Assembly (NCBI RefSeq): GCF_011075055.1
Contig: NC_058151.1
Span: 5,474,251-5,538,250, forward strand
Length of the DNA: 64,000 nt
DNA from: Mangifera indica
Lineage: Eukaryota > Streptophyta > Magnoliopsida > Sapindales > Anacardiaceae
Reading direction: 5' to 3'
Below the pieces are notes generated by a model that did no database searches, was not told where the DNA came from, and saw nothing but the letters and a program-made list of their open reading frames with translations. A program made the translations under genes and the position numbers. Numbering within the stretch: position 1 is the stretch's first letter; every line of letters begins with the position of its first letter. Below, in pieces: positions 25,201 through 39,426 of this stretch.

Positions 25201-25530
25201 CACCTTATGGAGGTTAGAAACTCTATCAACTTTTGTGCTTATGGTAGAAAGGATAACATTGTTTGACTTTCTAATAAGAAAGGTATTTTCTTCATTCAAT
25301 CAGCTTGGAATTAATTGAGAAGAAAGAAGAATGTTGCAGTTTGGCATAAGAATTTCATCCCTAGACATGTTATAATACTTTGGATAGCCTTGAGAAGAAA
25401 ACATCCCATTAAGGATAAACTTTTCAGAGTTGGCCCTTTGCTGCTTGAATTCTTTGTAATGAAAAAGATAAATCTCTTAACCATCTTTTATTTCAATGTT
25501 CCCTTTACAGATACATTTTTAACGATTTAA
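22251..25530 (+). pseudogene. LINE ORF2: endonuclease and reverse transcriptase, degraded
   Basis: The endonuclease opens 'GSWNIKGFNSPLKQKEIKLF' (22,260) and retains 'LETKTG', 'YIGSFFTWNS', 'KLDRILVNEAWL' and 'SDHYPSIL' (about 22,925), the apurinic-endonuclease hallmarks. The linker contains 'KEFWCISENVKVARESL'. The reverse transcriptase includes 'KDFRPISCCNTINKCITKVLA' (23,760), 'VDLLKAYDMVSYDFL' (23,975) and 'YFAKDLLLFCKAD' (24,290), in which the second catalytic aspartate of FADD is Lys-shifted (FAKD). The thumb ('LPKNKGGLELINSMEWNKVAMIKHLWKL', 24,785) and zf-RVT ('FIPRHVIILWIALRRKHPIKDKL', 25,350) follow. Many stops stand where Trp is expected. Cut at 25,559 by copia; continues at 33,046. 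Confidence 0.9.
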
Positions 25531-25559
25531 TAAGATTATGTAAGAGAAGTTATAGTGTC

Positions 25560-25921
25560 TATTGGATCCAAGTCCACCCATGACGGGCCGACCCAACCCG
25601 ATTAGCAGTTATTGGCGGTTGGACTTTTATATAAAAAGTCTTAACTGCCTCCCAAAAACAAATGATAAGAATGTGATGAGAATGAGAGGAGAGAACACCA
25701 TTTTACAGAGAACTCTTCTCTCCTACCAAAACCAATACGCACAGTAAATTAGTCTCCCGAATGGAAATCGGTACGTGGGCAAATGGCATCGTGGAAACAG
25801 ACTAATGTCAACACCTCACGTAGAATTCGAAAACGCTTCATCGAACACATAAACAAGTACGCAAATTCTATTTACAGTTTTCACAGAATTCGGATCCTGG
25901 CATGTTTAATTGTTTCTAACA
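25560..25921 (+). repeat. Copia 5' LTR
   Basis: Starts TATTGGATCC (ancestral TGTTGGAT type, first TG changed to TA) and ends TTTCTAACA. A TATA box, TTATATAAAAAG, lies at about 25,627-25,638, with the transcript start expected some 30 bp further. Near-identical to 32,680-33,040. Confidence 0.95.
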
Positions 25922-25922
25922 T

Positions 25923-25934
25923 TGGTATCAGAGC
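25923..25934 (+). other. Primer-binding site of the nested copia element
   Basis: TGGTATCAGAGC, one base after the 5' LTR; unmutated. Confidence 0.95.
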
Positions 25935-26400
25935 CTAGGATATATATTTGTTATGTTTTCTGTGAATGATATTACGTATATTATATGAATTAGAATCTGT
26001 ATATAGAAATTTGTTTAAAATTTCGTTTTTGGGGACGAATTTAATTCGGCCAAAATTGCATGAAATTGGTGTTGGGAAACATGTTGGAAGAATGCTAGGA
26101 ATGATATTACATATTTTGAATTGAAAAACGACTCGAATTAACACCGAAATCGGTCGAAATGGACCCAAATTCGAGACCTAAGGTGTGTATTTCTTGCTCG
26201 CCATTTTAATGGATTCCAATGCCATCGGCGCTGGAACTTAGAACGATTGGACTCTGCATTGACTAGGCTACAAAAGCCCTATGATCTTGTCGTCGAAAAA
26301 TCGTCAAAAAATGGCCAATTAGACGGACAGAAGATTTAGGGTTCATCGCGCAATTTCGAGTCAAAATCGAGTTGGGAAAACCCGATTACCTGAACCAACG

Positions 26401-26552
26401 GTCAACAGGTTGGTCAATACCCGAACCAGTAAAAGGGTTAACCCGTTTAGTCAACAGGGTCGACCAACCCAAATTCTGACACATGGATAACCCGATCAAC
26501 TATTGACCAGTCAATGGTCAAATAGTTGACCAGTCAACGGTCAACATTTGAC
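26401..26552. promoter_or_regulatory. Cluster of ten W-box cores
   Basis: TTGAC or its complement GTCAA occurs at 26,401, 26,413, 26,450, 26,503, 26,510, 26,517, 26,526, 26,533, 26,540 and 26,548. Several extend to TTGACC / GGTCAA, the WRKY-factor site (T)TGAC(C/T). The copies partly form a short tandem repeat of about 23 bp. It lies in the copia leader, between primer-binding site and gag. Whether any WRKY protein binds here is inference. Confidence 0.55.
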
Positions 26553-26615
26553 TGCGCATGGTGACCCATTTTTTATGCATGACAGTGCGTCTGAAGCATT
26601 TTTGATGCGTGAGAG

Positions 26616-26652
26616 CACGTGTAGACATATATACGACGCGTGGAGACACGTG
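26616..26652. promoter_or_regulatory. Two G-box motifs in a short direct repeat
   Basis: CACGTG occurs at 26,616-26,621 and 26,647-26,652. Around them a segment containing 'gtagacatatatacg' is repeated (26,621 and 26,660). They lie just downstream of the W-box cluster in the copia leader. bZIP/bHLH binding is only a possibility. Confidence 0.4.
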
Positions 26653-26759
26653 ATAGGGCATGTAGACATATATACGGCGTGTGGGGGCGTGTGCGGTGTT
26701 TACTTGGCGCGTGAAGGAGCTTATGAGCTTATTTCTGCGCATAAACACCCATTTTCAGT

Positions 26760-28830
26760 GTGCATTGGCACTTGAATCTTGTTTTCTAGTCCTTGAAAGT
26801 TGTGTAATACTTGGATCGATATATGAGATGTGTTCCATGGGTCTTACGGCATATAATGACATGTAATATCTTATTCCGACTCCCAAAAACACATAATGGT
26901 GTTTTGGGATACATGTTTCTATTTCATGCAAGTTTGTTGATTAAGGACCATCACGTTGCATGTCAAAACTATCAATATTCTATTGAATTCTCTTAATTGG
27001 GAAAGAGAAAATATCCATGTGTGAATATGATCCCCGTAATCAATGATCTTATTTGGGACATAAATTTGAAACTTTTTTGGGACTGAATAGATTCATTACA
27101 GCTTACTATAGAGCGACGCTTAGTAATGTACGATAGAATATTTATTATTTTATCACTATTCCCAAAACTAACGTAATGTGAGGTATTTGACCTAACGCAA
27201 CTGTAATAGAGACTTTATCATGGATAAAGTGACTCAAAGATCGATACGGATTGATGAAATGGTCCTAGTCAAAATAGATGATACATTCGTTGTATCATAT
27301 ATATTTGTTAAGTATGGAAATTCTGAGATTGGTAAAATTTAATGAAATTCTCATCCAGAATTAATATTGACGCAATTAGATTAAAGTTTAAAATGTCAAG
27401 CATTTGTGTCATGGGAGATGATTGGGAACTTAGTGAACTTTCGATTTTGTGCCTCATGTGAGATATTTTAAGATTTTAATGTGTAATTATGACAATTGAT
27501 GTGTATTTGATTACATTGATAGCGTTGTGTCAGATAGATGTCTTTCTGATCTAGTTAACCATAACATCTTAGAAAATGATGGCTGATTTGAATGAGAATG
27601 ATATTGAATAGAGAGAATTAAACCATGTGGCATTTGAAATGCATAATATCCTAGATGAGCAAAAAGCTTTAGAGGCTGTGAATCAGGTTAAGATTTAGTT
27701 GTGGCTGACTAAGGGATAAAAACCTAATCAGTGCCTTACACAAACGTGATGTGGACGCACATCACACATGTAAGAAGCAAGATCCACTTCATGTGATATC
27801 TTGATTAGTTTCATGATTATCAATCTGGTATATAAGTACCATGAAAGTTCAACTACATATGCCATAAGTTTAGTTTTAGTTAAAAAGTTTAGAGGAACTA
27901 CAGTCCTCAATTGATGACAGTTGATTTTTGAATTTGATTGAATATCAAATCTAATTATGAAACTAAAGTCAGCTACGCGTAACCTGATACATGAACATGA
28001 GGTTTATTTAGAAAAACGATTTCTTCTTGATAGTGGGAGTGTATAAAGGTACATATAAGCCACAATGAGAAAAAAAAGGACTTTTGTTAATTATTCTAAC
28101 CACATAAAATTAGAGGATAAGCGCCCATGAGGTAGCTGAATTTAATGCTCATGCATACGTTGCAGAATCAATTTTCAAAAGTGAGTGGCTTAAGTCCTAA
28201 TATAGGAAGAAGATCGTTTAATGCTCAAAAAATAAGAACAAGGAATTGAAATAAGAAGAGTGGCAAAAGTACTAGAAGAAGAGACGAAAACAAGATGAGT
28301 AGTTGAAATAGAAGCAACAAGATTTATATTGCCTGTGAATGAATAGAGATGAAAATGATAGTCTTGTTTAAAATCAAGTGATGAAACTTTGATTTTCTAG
28401 TACTATGATATTAACTAAGTATTATCCTACATGGATTATGGACTCTGAAGCCACCGACCAAGTAGTTCATGATAGATGATCTTTAGTAGGATTCTATCGA
28501 ATTCTGAATAAAATGAATTAGATATATGTAGGCAACAACACAAAGGTTGTAGTAAGAGGAATAGACACAAGCAAATATGTTTTACAGATGATCGAATCCT
28601 ATACCTACACGAAATCCAATATGCTTCAAATATTCAGTAAATCTTGGTCAAGGTACTTGTTCTTCTTAAACTAGGATATAATTTGAATTTCTTTGGGTGT
28701 TTTATTGAAATGTGATAGAATTGATTTCTACAGATTTGGTTTGTTAGTTGAATGGTTATATGGTGTTTGTCACCTTACATTTTTGATAATGTTAAGTTTT
28801 TCATTATTTGTTTCTCCTATATGTATAGAA
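26760..28830 (+). pseudogene. Copia leader and probable gag region, unreadable
   Basis: By position this should contain gag and protease of the nested copia element. Apart from Lys/Glu-rich basic stretches near 28,200-28,330, I recognise no domain. Stops are frequent in all frames. Confidence 0.4.
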
Positions 28831-28839
28831 ATGAATGCA

Positions 28840-29240
28840 AATAAATGGCATGTTACATTAGGGCATGTAAGCCAAGATGGATTGAATAAATTGGCTTATG
28901 AAAGTTTATTAGGAACTTTCGCATAAATAGAATTGTCCATATGTAAGCATTGCCTAGTTAGAAAAACTTCTAAAAACCATTTGACAAAACTATAAGAGTT
29001 TGACTTCCTTTGCAATCTATATACTTAGGTATATATATTTTCCTATGAATGTAAAGTTTGAGAATGTATCTCAGTTTTCATTACTAATGATGATAACAAT
29101 GCTCGATTTGGTCTTGTCTACTTGATCTCCCATAAGTCAGAAGCAGTAGACTGCTTTAGACACTATATAATTGAGGTTGAGAATCAATTAGACAAAATAG
29201 ATAAGAGTTTTATAAACTTACCGTGATCTTGAGCATTTGT
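28840..29240 (+). pseudogene. Copia gag-pre-integrase and integrase start
   Basis: Reads 'NKWHVTLGHVSQDGLNKLAYESLLGTFA' (28,840-28,925), then zinc-binding 'ICKHCLVRKTSKNHLTKL', and after frame changes 'DLVLSTYLISHKSEAVDCFRHYIIEVENQLDK', the integrase entry of copia Pol. Several stops and at least two frameshifts are present. The catalytic core after 29,240 is not readable. The antisense frame 29,500-29,766 is a shadow. Confidence 0.8.
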
Positions 29241-30179
29241 TCCAACAGTTCAAGGAACTGAGTAATGAAATAAATAGTATGGTAAATAGTAATTCCAAAA
29301 CTTCGCAACAACCGGTATAGCGAAGAAGAGTAATTGAACTCTATTGAAAATGGTTAAGTCAGTGAAAACGCAAGCAAAACATCAAGTCACTTTGTGATGA
29401 TATGATATTTATTGCTACTTGAGAACTTAACCGATTACCTACTAATCCAGTTGTATGAGTTATGATCAGATAGAAAATCTAAGTTAATTGATTGCAACCT
29501 TAGTGGTTAGCAATATCAATCCATAATTTTTCCCATAAGTTAGAGTAATTGGGACTGAGAAGAAATGAATGTATCTTTATCAGATACATTGAGCACTCCA
29601 AAAGGTATGTGTTCATTAGGGAGGATTTCATTGGAAGATTAACTGAACTTGTATTAGAGATATTACATTCATAGAGGATATTTTTCTTAATAAGGATGAT
29701 ATTGATAAAAGGTTTCATCTGAATGAGATGAGAAAAGAATGAGGATAGGTATATCTTAACGATCATTGGTTGAGTCCTAAGATATAAGACCTATACTTGT
29801 TTTAGTTAGTGGGAGCAAATCCAATTGAGCTCCAGCCTATTTCGGATAGTGGGAGTAATGATCTTTAATTATTTGCTTTATTCATCTCACCTTAGTGGGA
29901 GCATTGAGATTAAGCTTTAATCTATTTCAGATAGTGAGAGCATTAATTCTCAATTGCATTGAAGTGGACGTCCAAAAGTATTCAAGTGACATTTTTTAAA
30001 GTAAAAACAAGGTTTTCATAACCATTCCCCAAGATGATAAAGAACCTGAAATAAATGTCTCATCCTTTGATAAGAAATTTTGAAATGCATTGGAAGAAGA
30101 GATAGAATACTAAGAAAACAAACTAATTCTAGGTTTTGGTTGACTTATCGCCAGATCAAAAATTCATTAGGAATGAATG

Positions 30180-31545
30180 AGTTTCCTGAATTAGTCATAA
30201 GGCGAATGGCTCAATAAATATATATAATTTCGCTTAATAGCGAAAAACTATACCCAATGAGAAGGTATAGATTGTGTAGAAGGATATTTTCGTCATTTAT
30301 AATATTTACTTCAATGTATCTAGTTCCAGCTATGATAACACATTTAAATTTAGAATTACACCAGATAAATGTCAAGACAATTTTCCTTAGTGGAAAACTT
30401 GACAAAGAAATCTGCAAGAAATAAGATATAGATCTTATTGTTATAGGTCTGAAGCGTAAAGTGTGTAAGCTTCAAAGACATTGAATGACCTAAAACTGTC
30501 ATCTAGATACTGGTACTTGAACTTTAAAATGATTAATCAAGACCGTCATGTCTATGTGACAAAGTTTGATGATAAATTTGTAATTCTATCAATGTGTGTG
30601 ATGATGTATAAATAGCTAGAAATGATTTGAAGTAAGTGATAATCATCAAAGGATGGTTGTCCATATCTATGAATTGCAGGATGTGGGTAAACAGAATACA
30701 TATTGCGAATTTACATTTAGAGGAATTGTTCAAAAAAACTTTTGACTCTGTCATAAGAGCGTAATATTCAAAAGGTTCTAGAACAATCCAATATGGTATA
30801 TTGTGAACCCATTGATATTCCTGTGACAAATGACGAATTATTGAGCCAAAAGAGATATGTCTCAAAACTTAAGATAGAAACAGAGAAATGTCAAAGGTTA
30901 CCTATTCAAATGCCATCAGATGTATTATGTATGTTATGATGCATACATGCCCACATATTTATTTTGTTATTGGGCTAGTTAGTCGATATAAGTAAATGTT
31001 GAAAAAAGCACTGAAAGGCTGTATGTAGAATTGTTGATATTTTTTTTAAGGCTCTGTGGATGATTGATTATGTGATTAAGGATCGAACTTGCGTTTAATT
31101 GGCTATTGAGATGCCAATTGGGGAAGTGTTTTTAAACCAATGCAAATTAGATTACGGCTAAGTTTTCTTACTCTAAAAGGACCTATATCTTGGAGCGATA
31201 AGAAACATAGATGCACAGCCGTATCCACATCGGAAGCCTAGTATATAGCCTATTCAGTAAATGTGCAAGAAATTGTTTGGTTAAGAAGATTCTTTGTGAA
31301 TATGAGTAAACAGGACAATATTGTTAGAGCAATGGTTGTCTATTGAAATGAAAGATCTTAATTTTTTATAAGATAACCAAACGTATCGACACTAGACACA
31401 ACGTAATAAGAGACTCAATTTCCAAGAGGAAAATGAACGTACAATATAATTCTATGCATTGTATAGTCACTGATCCTTTGACTGAGATTCTTCCAAGAAA
31501 AGTATATCTTGCACATGTTAAATTTCTTGGATTGCGTAGACAATG
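30180..31545 (+). pseudogene. Copia reverse transcriptase and RNase H, degraded
   Basis: RT is represented by 'LELHQINVKTIFLSGKLDKEICK' (30,350-30,420). RNase H appears as 'YKKHRCTAVSTSEA' then 'YIAYSVNVQEIVWLRRFF' (31,190-31,300), and the C-terminus as 'VTDPLTEILPRKVYLAHVKFLGLRRQ' (31,465-31,545). All are typical of copia Pol. Stops interrupt each block. Downstream sequence to 32,670 is the 3' untranslated region. Confidence 0.8.
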
Positions 31546-32669
31546 ATTAATAAGTGTTGAGCTTATATATTGTACTAATGACACAACGTCGAAAACCATG
31601 AATTTACGTTCATTTTATGTTTTGAACTTATGTCCCAAAATTCTTGGGTTTTCACTGCATACATATCGTTTTTAGCTCAACAAGATTGTAATGTCACGCA
31701 AGTTAGAGATTGGCTCACTCACACGAGCAATAGCCTTTGGCGCTGAGAAAGTGAGCAAAGATGAGACATTATTCTAGAGAATTGTGATGCTGAGAGAGCA
31801 TACCAGTGGGAGACAAATTTCTCAAGAAAAGATTTATTGAAATAAAAATGTCACCTTAATGATTGATTAAGATGAGGTCATGAATAGATATATTTGAAAA
31901 TGACCGATTTGGATTCCCCACGTCTAAATAACTTGTGAATGTCAGATGTGAGTTCTTAATATAAATAAATACCTGCAAGTGTGAAGATGATTAAGAACTC
32001 AGGTTAAGAGCTCGAGGTAGCGACTGAACTAAGATCTGTACAGTGTTGTAAATGACATTTGAGAAAATACACACTGTAGCACATGATTCATACCATGTGT
32101 GCATAAGTAAGACGACCAATTAAAGTAGTGGAAGGATGAATCCCTGCTCCTTCACTATGTGAGACTTTATAAGGATTAACTCAAGTTGGTACCCTTTGAC
32201 TCTTTACTGTTGTTTGAAATTTACTCTTAGTGTTGTTATCTTAGCTTGGAACTTATGGCCACGTATGATTCAGTCTATGAAACATGACTAGAAAAACAGC
32301 TAAGTTTAAATTGAGAATTTCGAGTAGAAGAGGAAGACTTATATATATTACGTGTGTCCATTGGCTAGCGGATCATGTCACTCATATGGAGATTGGACTT
32401 GATCATGGATACATAGGAAAATAACACAATGAAAAATGAGGGATTAAAGGGAGCTGGTGTTATCGAGTAAGTCTAGGGTGCTGTGAGCCTAACGCTTTAT
32501 TTTTGTTTTATTCAGGTTGAAACGGCTATGTTATTCCTAACAGATGCATAGTATTTAGCTCTCAAGTGAGGTTGCTCGCGAGGTCGCACGACACATTTGC
32601 AAGTATGAAACGTACTGCTATATGAGATTTCTGTGGCTAAGCATTTGGTTCAGGTCTTCCATCATGTAT

Positions 32670-33040
32670 GAGTGGGAGATATTGGATCTGGGTCTACCTA
32701 TGACGGGTCGACCCGACCCGATTAGCAGTTATTGGCAGTTGGACTTTTATATAAAAAGTCTTAACTGCCTCCCAAAGCAAATGATGAGAATGTGATGAGA
32801 ATAAGAGGAGAGAACACCATTTTACAGAGAACTTTTCTCTCCTGCCAAAACCAATACGTACAGTAAATGAGTCTCCCGAATGGAAATCGGTACATGGGCA
32901 AATGGCGTCGTGGAAATAGACTAACATCAACACCTTGCATAGAATTCGAAGACGCTTCATCGAACACATAAACGGGTACGTAAATTCTATTTACAGTTTT
33001 CACAAAATTCAGATCCTGGCATGTTTAATTGTTTCTAACA
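32670..33040 (+). repeat. Copia polypurine tract and 3' LTR
   Basis: GAGTGGGAGA (32,670-32,679) is the polypurine tract priming plus-strand synthesis. The LTR follows at 32,680 (TATTGGATCT) and ends TTTCTAACA at 33,040. It matches the 5' LTR apart from about 29 substitutions and one 1-bp gap. Confidence 0.93.
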
Positions 33041-33045
33041 ATGTC

Positions 33046-33345
33046 TAACCATGGGAAACTTTTATTGAAATAGTGGTAGTTGACTAGAAAATTCTTAATA
33101 TGAGAAACATTATGAGTGAAATGGCTTTAAAGGTTGCTACGTATGCTATTTGGATGAAGAGGAATAATATAAGCTTTTCAAGCCAAATGCTTTCCAAGGA
33201 AACTATCTTCATGAGAGTATTCTAAACTTGTAAAGATAAAGGAAGCTATTTCAAAGGGCTTAGACACTTAGAGGAAAATGAAAGAATTGCTAATGCTTGG
33301 AGTCTTCCTAATTGTACCTTCAATAAGAAAAATGAGAAGTGTTAG
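33046..33345 (+). pseudogene. LINE ORF2 C-terminal end
   Basis: Continuation of ORF2 after the copia insertion: 'MSEMALKVATYAIWMKRNNISFS' (33,115-33,185) matches the conserved C-terminal tail of plant LINE ORF2 (pattern K-A-x-Y-x-IW-x-ERN). It is followed by 'KDKGSYFKGLRHLEENERIANAWSLP'. The match in order and strand to 25,530 confirms that copia split one ORF. Confidence 0.8.
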
Positions 33346-34269
33346 GAGTTATCCTTATGGTAGGGTTTTGTTCCTAACCTTGTGTGTTCTTTTGCAGGCA
33401 TTTATTTGCATTATATTCATACTTAGAGATAGTTAATTATGTTAGCTACTACCACTACTTTCATATTCGTGCACCTATTACTTCATATATCAGTTACTTG
33501 TATTTATTTGACTAATGTCCCTTCTTAGAAATGGTTAATTCTATTGGTTGTTACTATTGCTTTCATATTATTGCACCTACTTCTTCATATGTTGGTTACT
33601 TCTCTTACTTTATGTTTGTTTCTTCGTTTGATGAATTTACTTTAAATCATTTGGAATGTATAGGCTCCCAAGTCTAATTGTGTTTATCGCAACTCCTCTT
33701 ATCCTCGCGTTGAGTACAACTTATTGTGTTCTTTCTTGTGTTATGAGTTTACTCCTAATAGATGGTTCCAGATCTTGCCTTGTTCTTTGGGGTGTGATTG
33801 GTGGTTATTTAAAGATGGGTGCCCTCATTTTGTGCTATGGTGTTCTATTTTGATTAATTAACCCACCCATTGGTAAACAATGTGGATAGTGCTAATTGTA
33901 GTTTTAGTTTGATTATTTAGTTTGTTTATATTTGGCTTTTTAATGTTTCTACATGTTTTCCCTTTGTTATGCACTCTCTTACTATCAATCTTGTTGTTCT
34001 AGATAAGATAGATAGTAAGAAAACCTTGTTTTTGTTTGTGTTCTTTCCCTTGAGCTAAGACATGTCCTAGAAATAAGTTGTTCCTTTGTCTAAGGGTCTT
34101 TGGGTCTTTTAGTTTGTTATTGTTGGGTTTTTTGGCTTGGTGGCTTTGGTTTTGTTTGTTTGGTTCGTTTTTGCTAGTGGTTTTTTAGGTCATTATGCTT
34201 ACTTTGTCCTGACCCATTGTGGTTCTTTTGCTCTTTATATATATACTTATTTAGAAAAAAAAAAAAAAA
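33346..34269 (+). other. LINE 3' UTR and poly(A) tail
   Basis: T/G-rich, non-coding sequence ending in 15 consecutive A (34,255-34,269), the hallmark of target-primed reverse transcription. Short frames within it (33,656-33,853) are Leu/Val-rich chance products of T-rich DNA. Confidence 0.75.
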
Positions 34270-36309
<2,040 letters not shown>

Positions 36310-38271
36310 TGTAACACCCAGATTTAGGTATGCTAGTAAACTCTACTTTCAAAATTACCCCTAGAGTTGATTTTATAATTTGTTGTTTAAAGAAATTGTA
36401 AAAGAATTATTTAAAACTGCTAAATGAGTAATAATTTTCAAAGAGGGTAAAATGGTCATTTTAGAAGGATTTAAGAGACAAAGTGGGAATGTAAATTGAA
36501 TAGCACATTTGAAAATATATAATGGTACTAAGGGTTTTTGGTAATTGGCTAAGGATAAAATAGTCATTTATGGACAAGGTTAAGGGTAAATTAGTCCAAA
36601 ATGCTTATAAAACAAGCAAACTATTCATTTTCTTCTTCTTTGGCCGAGAATTCTCAATAATTTTGCTAAAGTTTTTCTTCAAATAAAAATTTACCAAAAA
36701 ACCTAGCTAAACCACCTAATTTCCAGAACCTCCAGTTGTAAAAAGTGTAGATCTATTAATTCTGGTAATTTCTAAGGTAAAAAGTTTAATTTTTAAGAGA
36801 TGTGAAGTTTAGAGTTTTGATGGATGATCTTGTTTTTAGTTGATTAAGGTTGCTAAGAAAAAGAAAAGAAGGAGGATAGGCTTAAATCACCTAATTAGCA
36901 AAGAAAATGTAAGAATTTCATACCTTACATACTTGAAGTAATTTGAGTTAGGTTATTTAAATAACCTTTACTTATATAAGTGTGTAAGGTATTAGAATTA
37001 AGGTGATTTATACTTAAAAGAATAAAGAAATTCATTAGGAATTATGATGTAATTTTTGCCATAAGGGTATTTTAGACATTTCATATTTTTGGGGTTAGCT
37101 TAATGGATTTTATGTGTTGACTATGTGAAAAATGATGAATTGATGAAAGAATTTGCACTAAAGGTAAGCATGTAATTTTTTACCATAAGGGTAAAAGTGT
37201 CATTGAATGTGATGTAGGTTAATTTTTGCTTAATTATGTGCATGATATGTGAAATAGTGTAACATCCCTCCTTAGAAGTATTACCCATCGGAAGAGAAAT
37301 GTTATGAATTAATATCCGGAGTGTCTATTTTTTATTTATTTATTTATTTATAAAAAATTACTTGGAACTCAACTCATTACTGAAAGTATTTAGAAATTAT
37401 TTTAAGAAAACTAAAAATTTGAAAGCAAATAAAAGATGTATATATCTCATATGAAAGCATATGAAAACATGGAATACTCATATACAACTGTACAATCATC
37501 TCAAAAAGGTCAAAAGTCAACAAGAACAATCAGAGATACCCTACTCTAGCCTGGGTCTATCTTCGCTAACTTGGCCCCGCCTCGCAGCTACCTTGATCAC
37601 CTGTACCTGCAATCATGAAATGAAAAGAAATGAGAGATAAGAACACTCAGTAAGGGGAAAGAATTAAGTAAACTATATTTTCATGTTCTAACTCACTCTC
37701 GGGACTTAACCTCACATCATAACTTCTATAAAAAAATCGATGAGATAATCTAGTTCATTCTTTACTATTTGGGTTATACTTTGTCCCATCTAGTGTCTAT
37801 TTGATACTTTCTAGAAGTTGACTATAGAGATTTGACACTTTTCTAAGCTCAAGCTCTTTTCCTTTCTCTCACTACACTATTTTTGAATTTGAATTGAGTT
37901 ATACTAAGAGTATGCTCTACTGTGAGCAGACCCTACTAGGAGTCTATGTCCTACTATGGATGTGTCCTACTACGAACGTGCCCTACTACGGGTGGTTTAG
38001 TGTAAAGTGCCCCCTCATACTTCATAGCATACATGCGTGCCTTATATCTTACTAATCTTACTTCCATCTAAATTTATTCATAACTCATCAGACCATACTC
38101 TTGGTACGACCCCTGAATCTTGAGCTCCAAATTCCTTTTCTTGTTTTTCTTTCTTTTCTTCTTCTTTTATTTTTTCTCTCATTTCTTTCCTTTCCTTCCC
38201 TTTCTTTTCTCTTTCCAAAAACTGTGAAGTACTGTTCATAGAACTGTCATTTGGCAGGGTAGCCTTCTTTT

Positions 38272-38815
38272 TCATATAATTTAACAGTGCAAAAGATTTC
38301 TAATTCATACAAGCTATATATCTTTGCAAAGAGGATTCAAAGAGATTTCCAACAAGCTATAATAGCACTCATAATTCATTAGATAAGACAATCAAAACAT
38401 GAGATGAAATCAATGGCAAAAACTATCTTCACTGTTTATTTGGTAAAACAGTCATTTTGGTTCATACAATCTTTAACAGTCCAAATGATCTCTAATTCAT
38501 ACAAGCTATATATCATTGCAAAGAGGATTCAAATAGCGTTCCAACAAGCTATAATAGAACTTATGATTTATTAGATAAGGCAGCCAAAATGTGGGATGAA
38601 CTCAGTGGCAAAAAATTGTCTTCACTATTTATTTGGTAAGATAGTTTTTTTTGTTTATGCCATTTAACAGTCCAAATGGTCTCTAATTCATACAAGTTAT
38701 ATATCACTAAAAAGAGAATTAAATTAGCTTTCCAACAAGCTATAGTAGCACATATAATTCATTAGATAAGATAGCAAAAACGTAGGACGAAATCAGTGGC
38801 AAAATTATAAATATT
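38272..38815. repeat. About 190-bp tandem repeat, three units
   Basis: Units begin at about 38,272, 38,462 and 38,655. Each contains 'ctctaattcatacaagctatatatc', 'ttccaacaagctata' and 'cagtggcaaaa'-type blocks. The homologous LTR at 45,871-46,330 has the same array, so the tandem structure belonged to the LTR before both copies were inserted. Confidence 0.85.
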
Positions 38816-39362
38816 ATCATACGTTCTGCCATAAACAAAATCACACACATAGATACCCCAAATGACAAAACAACATTTCTCAACTTCAAAATCATCATTT
38901 ATAACATAGATCTAAGGAACCAAAAGCATAAAATATGAAACATATCAAGAATAATACCCCTTACCTTGTTTCAAGCCAATCTTTGCAAGTTGGCTTCCTC
39001 TTCCTTGTTTTGCTTCCTTTATCACTAAAATCACCTTAAATCAATACCAAAACACACTAACATATTCATATAACATGTATCAAATATATATAATCATAGG
39101 TGAAGGGAAAGGAAGGAGATCTTTTGGTTACTAAGGCCTCCAAAGTGCTTCTTTGTTTTCTTTTCTTATTTTGTCTTCCAAAACCCTTTCAAGTTCTTCT
39201 TTTATCCTCAAAAAACAAAAGCAATTAGCATGGAGAATGGTGGCTGCTGGAATGGACAGGAAGATGATGGAAAAGTCTTGAAGTTTCTTTGTTTTGTCTT
39301 TTTTTCTTTCTCTTTCTCTTTTTTTCTTTTTCTTTTTATTTTTCTATATATATATAGTTATT

Positions 39363-39365
<3 letters not shown>

Positions 39366-39416
<51 letters not shown>
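39366..39416. repeat. (CA)n microsatellite
   Basis: About 25 AC dinucleotides followed by a short TA run, within the nested solo LTR. Confidence 0.97.

Positions 39417-39426
<10 letters not shown>

Larger units (their letters stand above)
25560..33040 (+). mobile_element. Complete Ty1/copia retrotransposon inside the LINE
   Basis: A 7.48-kb element with two LTRs (362 and 361 bp), a canonical primer-binding site, copia-type pol relics and a purine-rich tract before the 3' LTR. The 5-bp flanks GTGTC (25,555-25,559) and ATGTC (33,041-33,045) are a target-site duplication with one transition. LINE ORF2 sequence stands on both sides. The LTRs differ at about 29 sites by my hand alignment. Coding regions have many stops, so it is non-autonomous now. 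Confidence 0.93.
19038..34269 (+). mobile_element. L1-type LINE with two internal insertions
   Basis: A non-LTR retrotransposon of 15.2 kb, of which about 8.5 kb is later insertion (foldback 19,561-20,526; copia 25,560-33,040), leaving roughly 6.8 kb of LINE. It has a T/G-rich 5' leader, ORF1 with a zinc knuckle, ORF2 with endonuclease, reverse transcriptase and zf-RVT regions, a T-rich 3' UTR and a 15-A tail (34,255-34,269). It is bounded by the target-site duplication aactaggtcactttgc (19,022-19,037) / aactaggtcattttgc (34,268-34,283), 15 of 16 identical; the first two A of the right copy overlap the tail. The target is the gag zinc knuckle of the gypsy host. Full-length by structure but dead. 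Confidence 0.88.
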
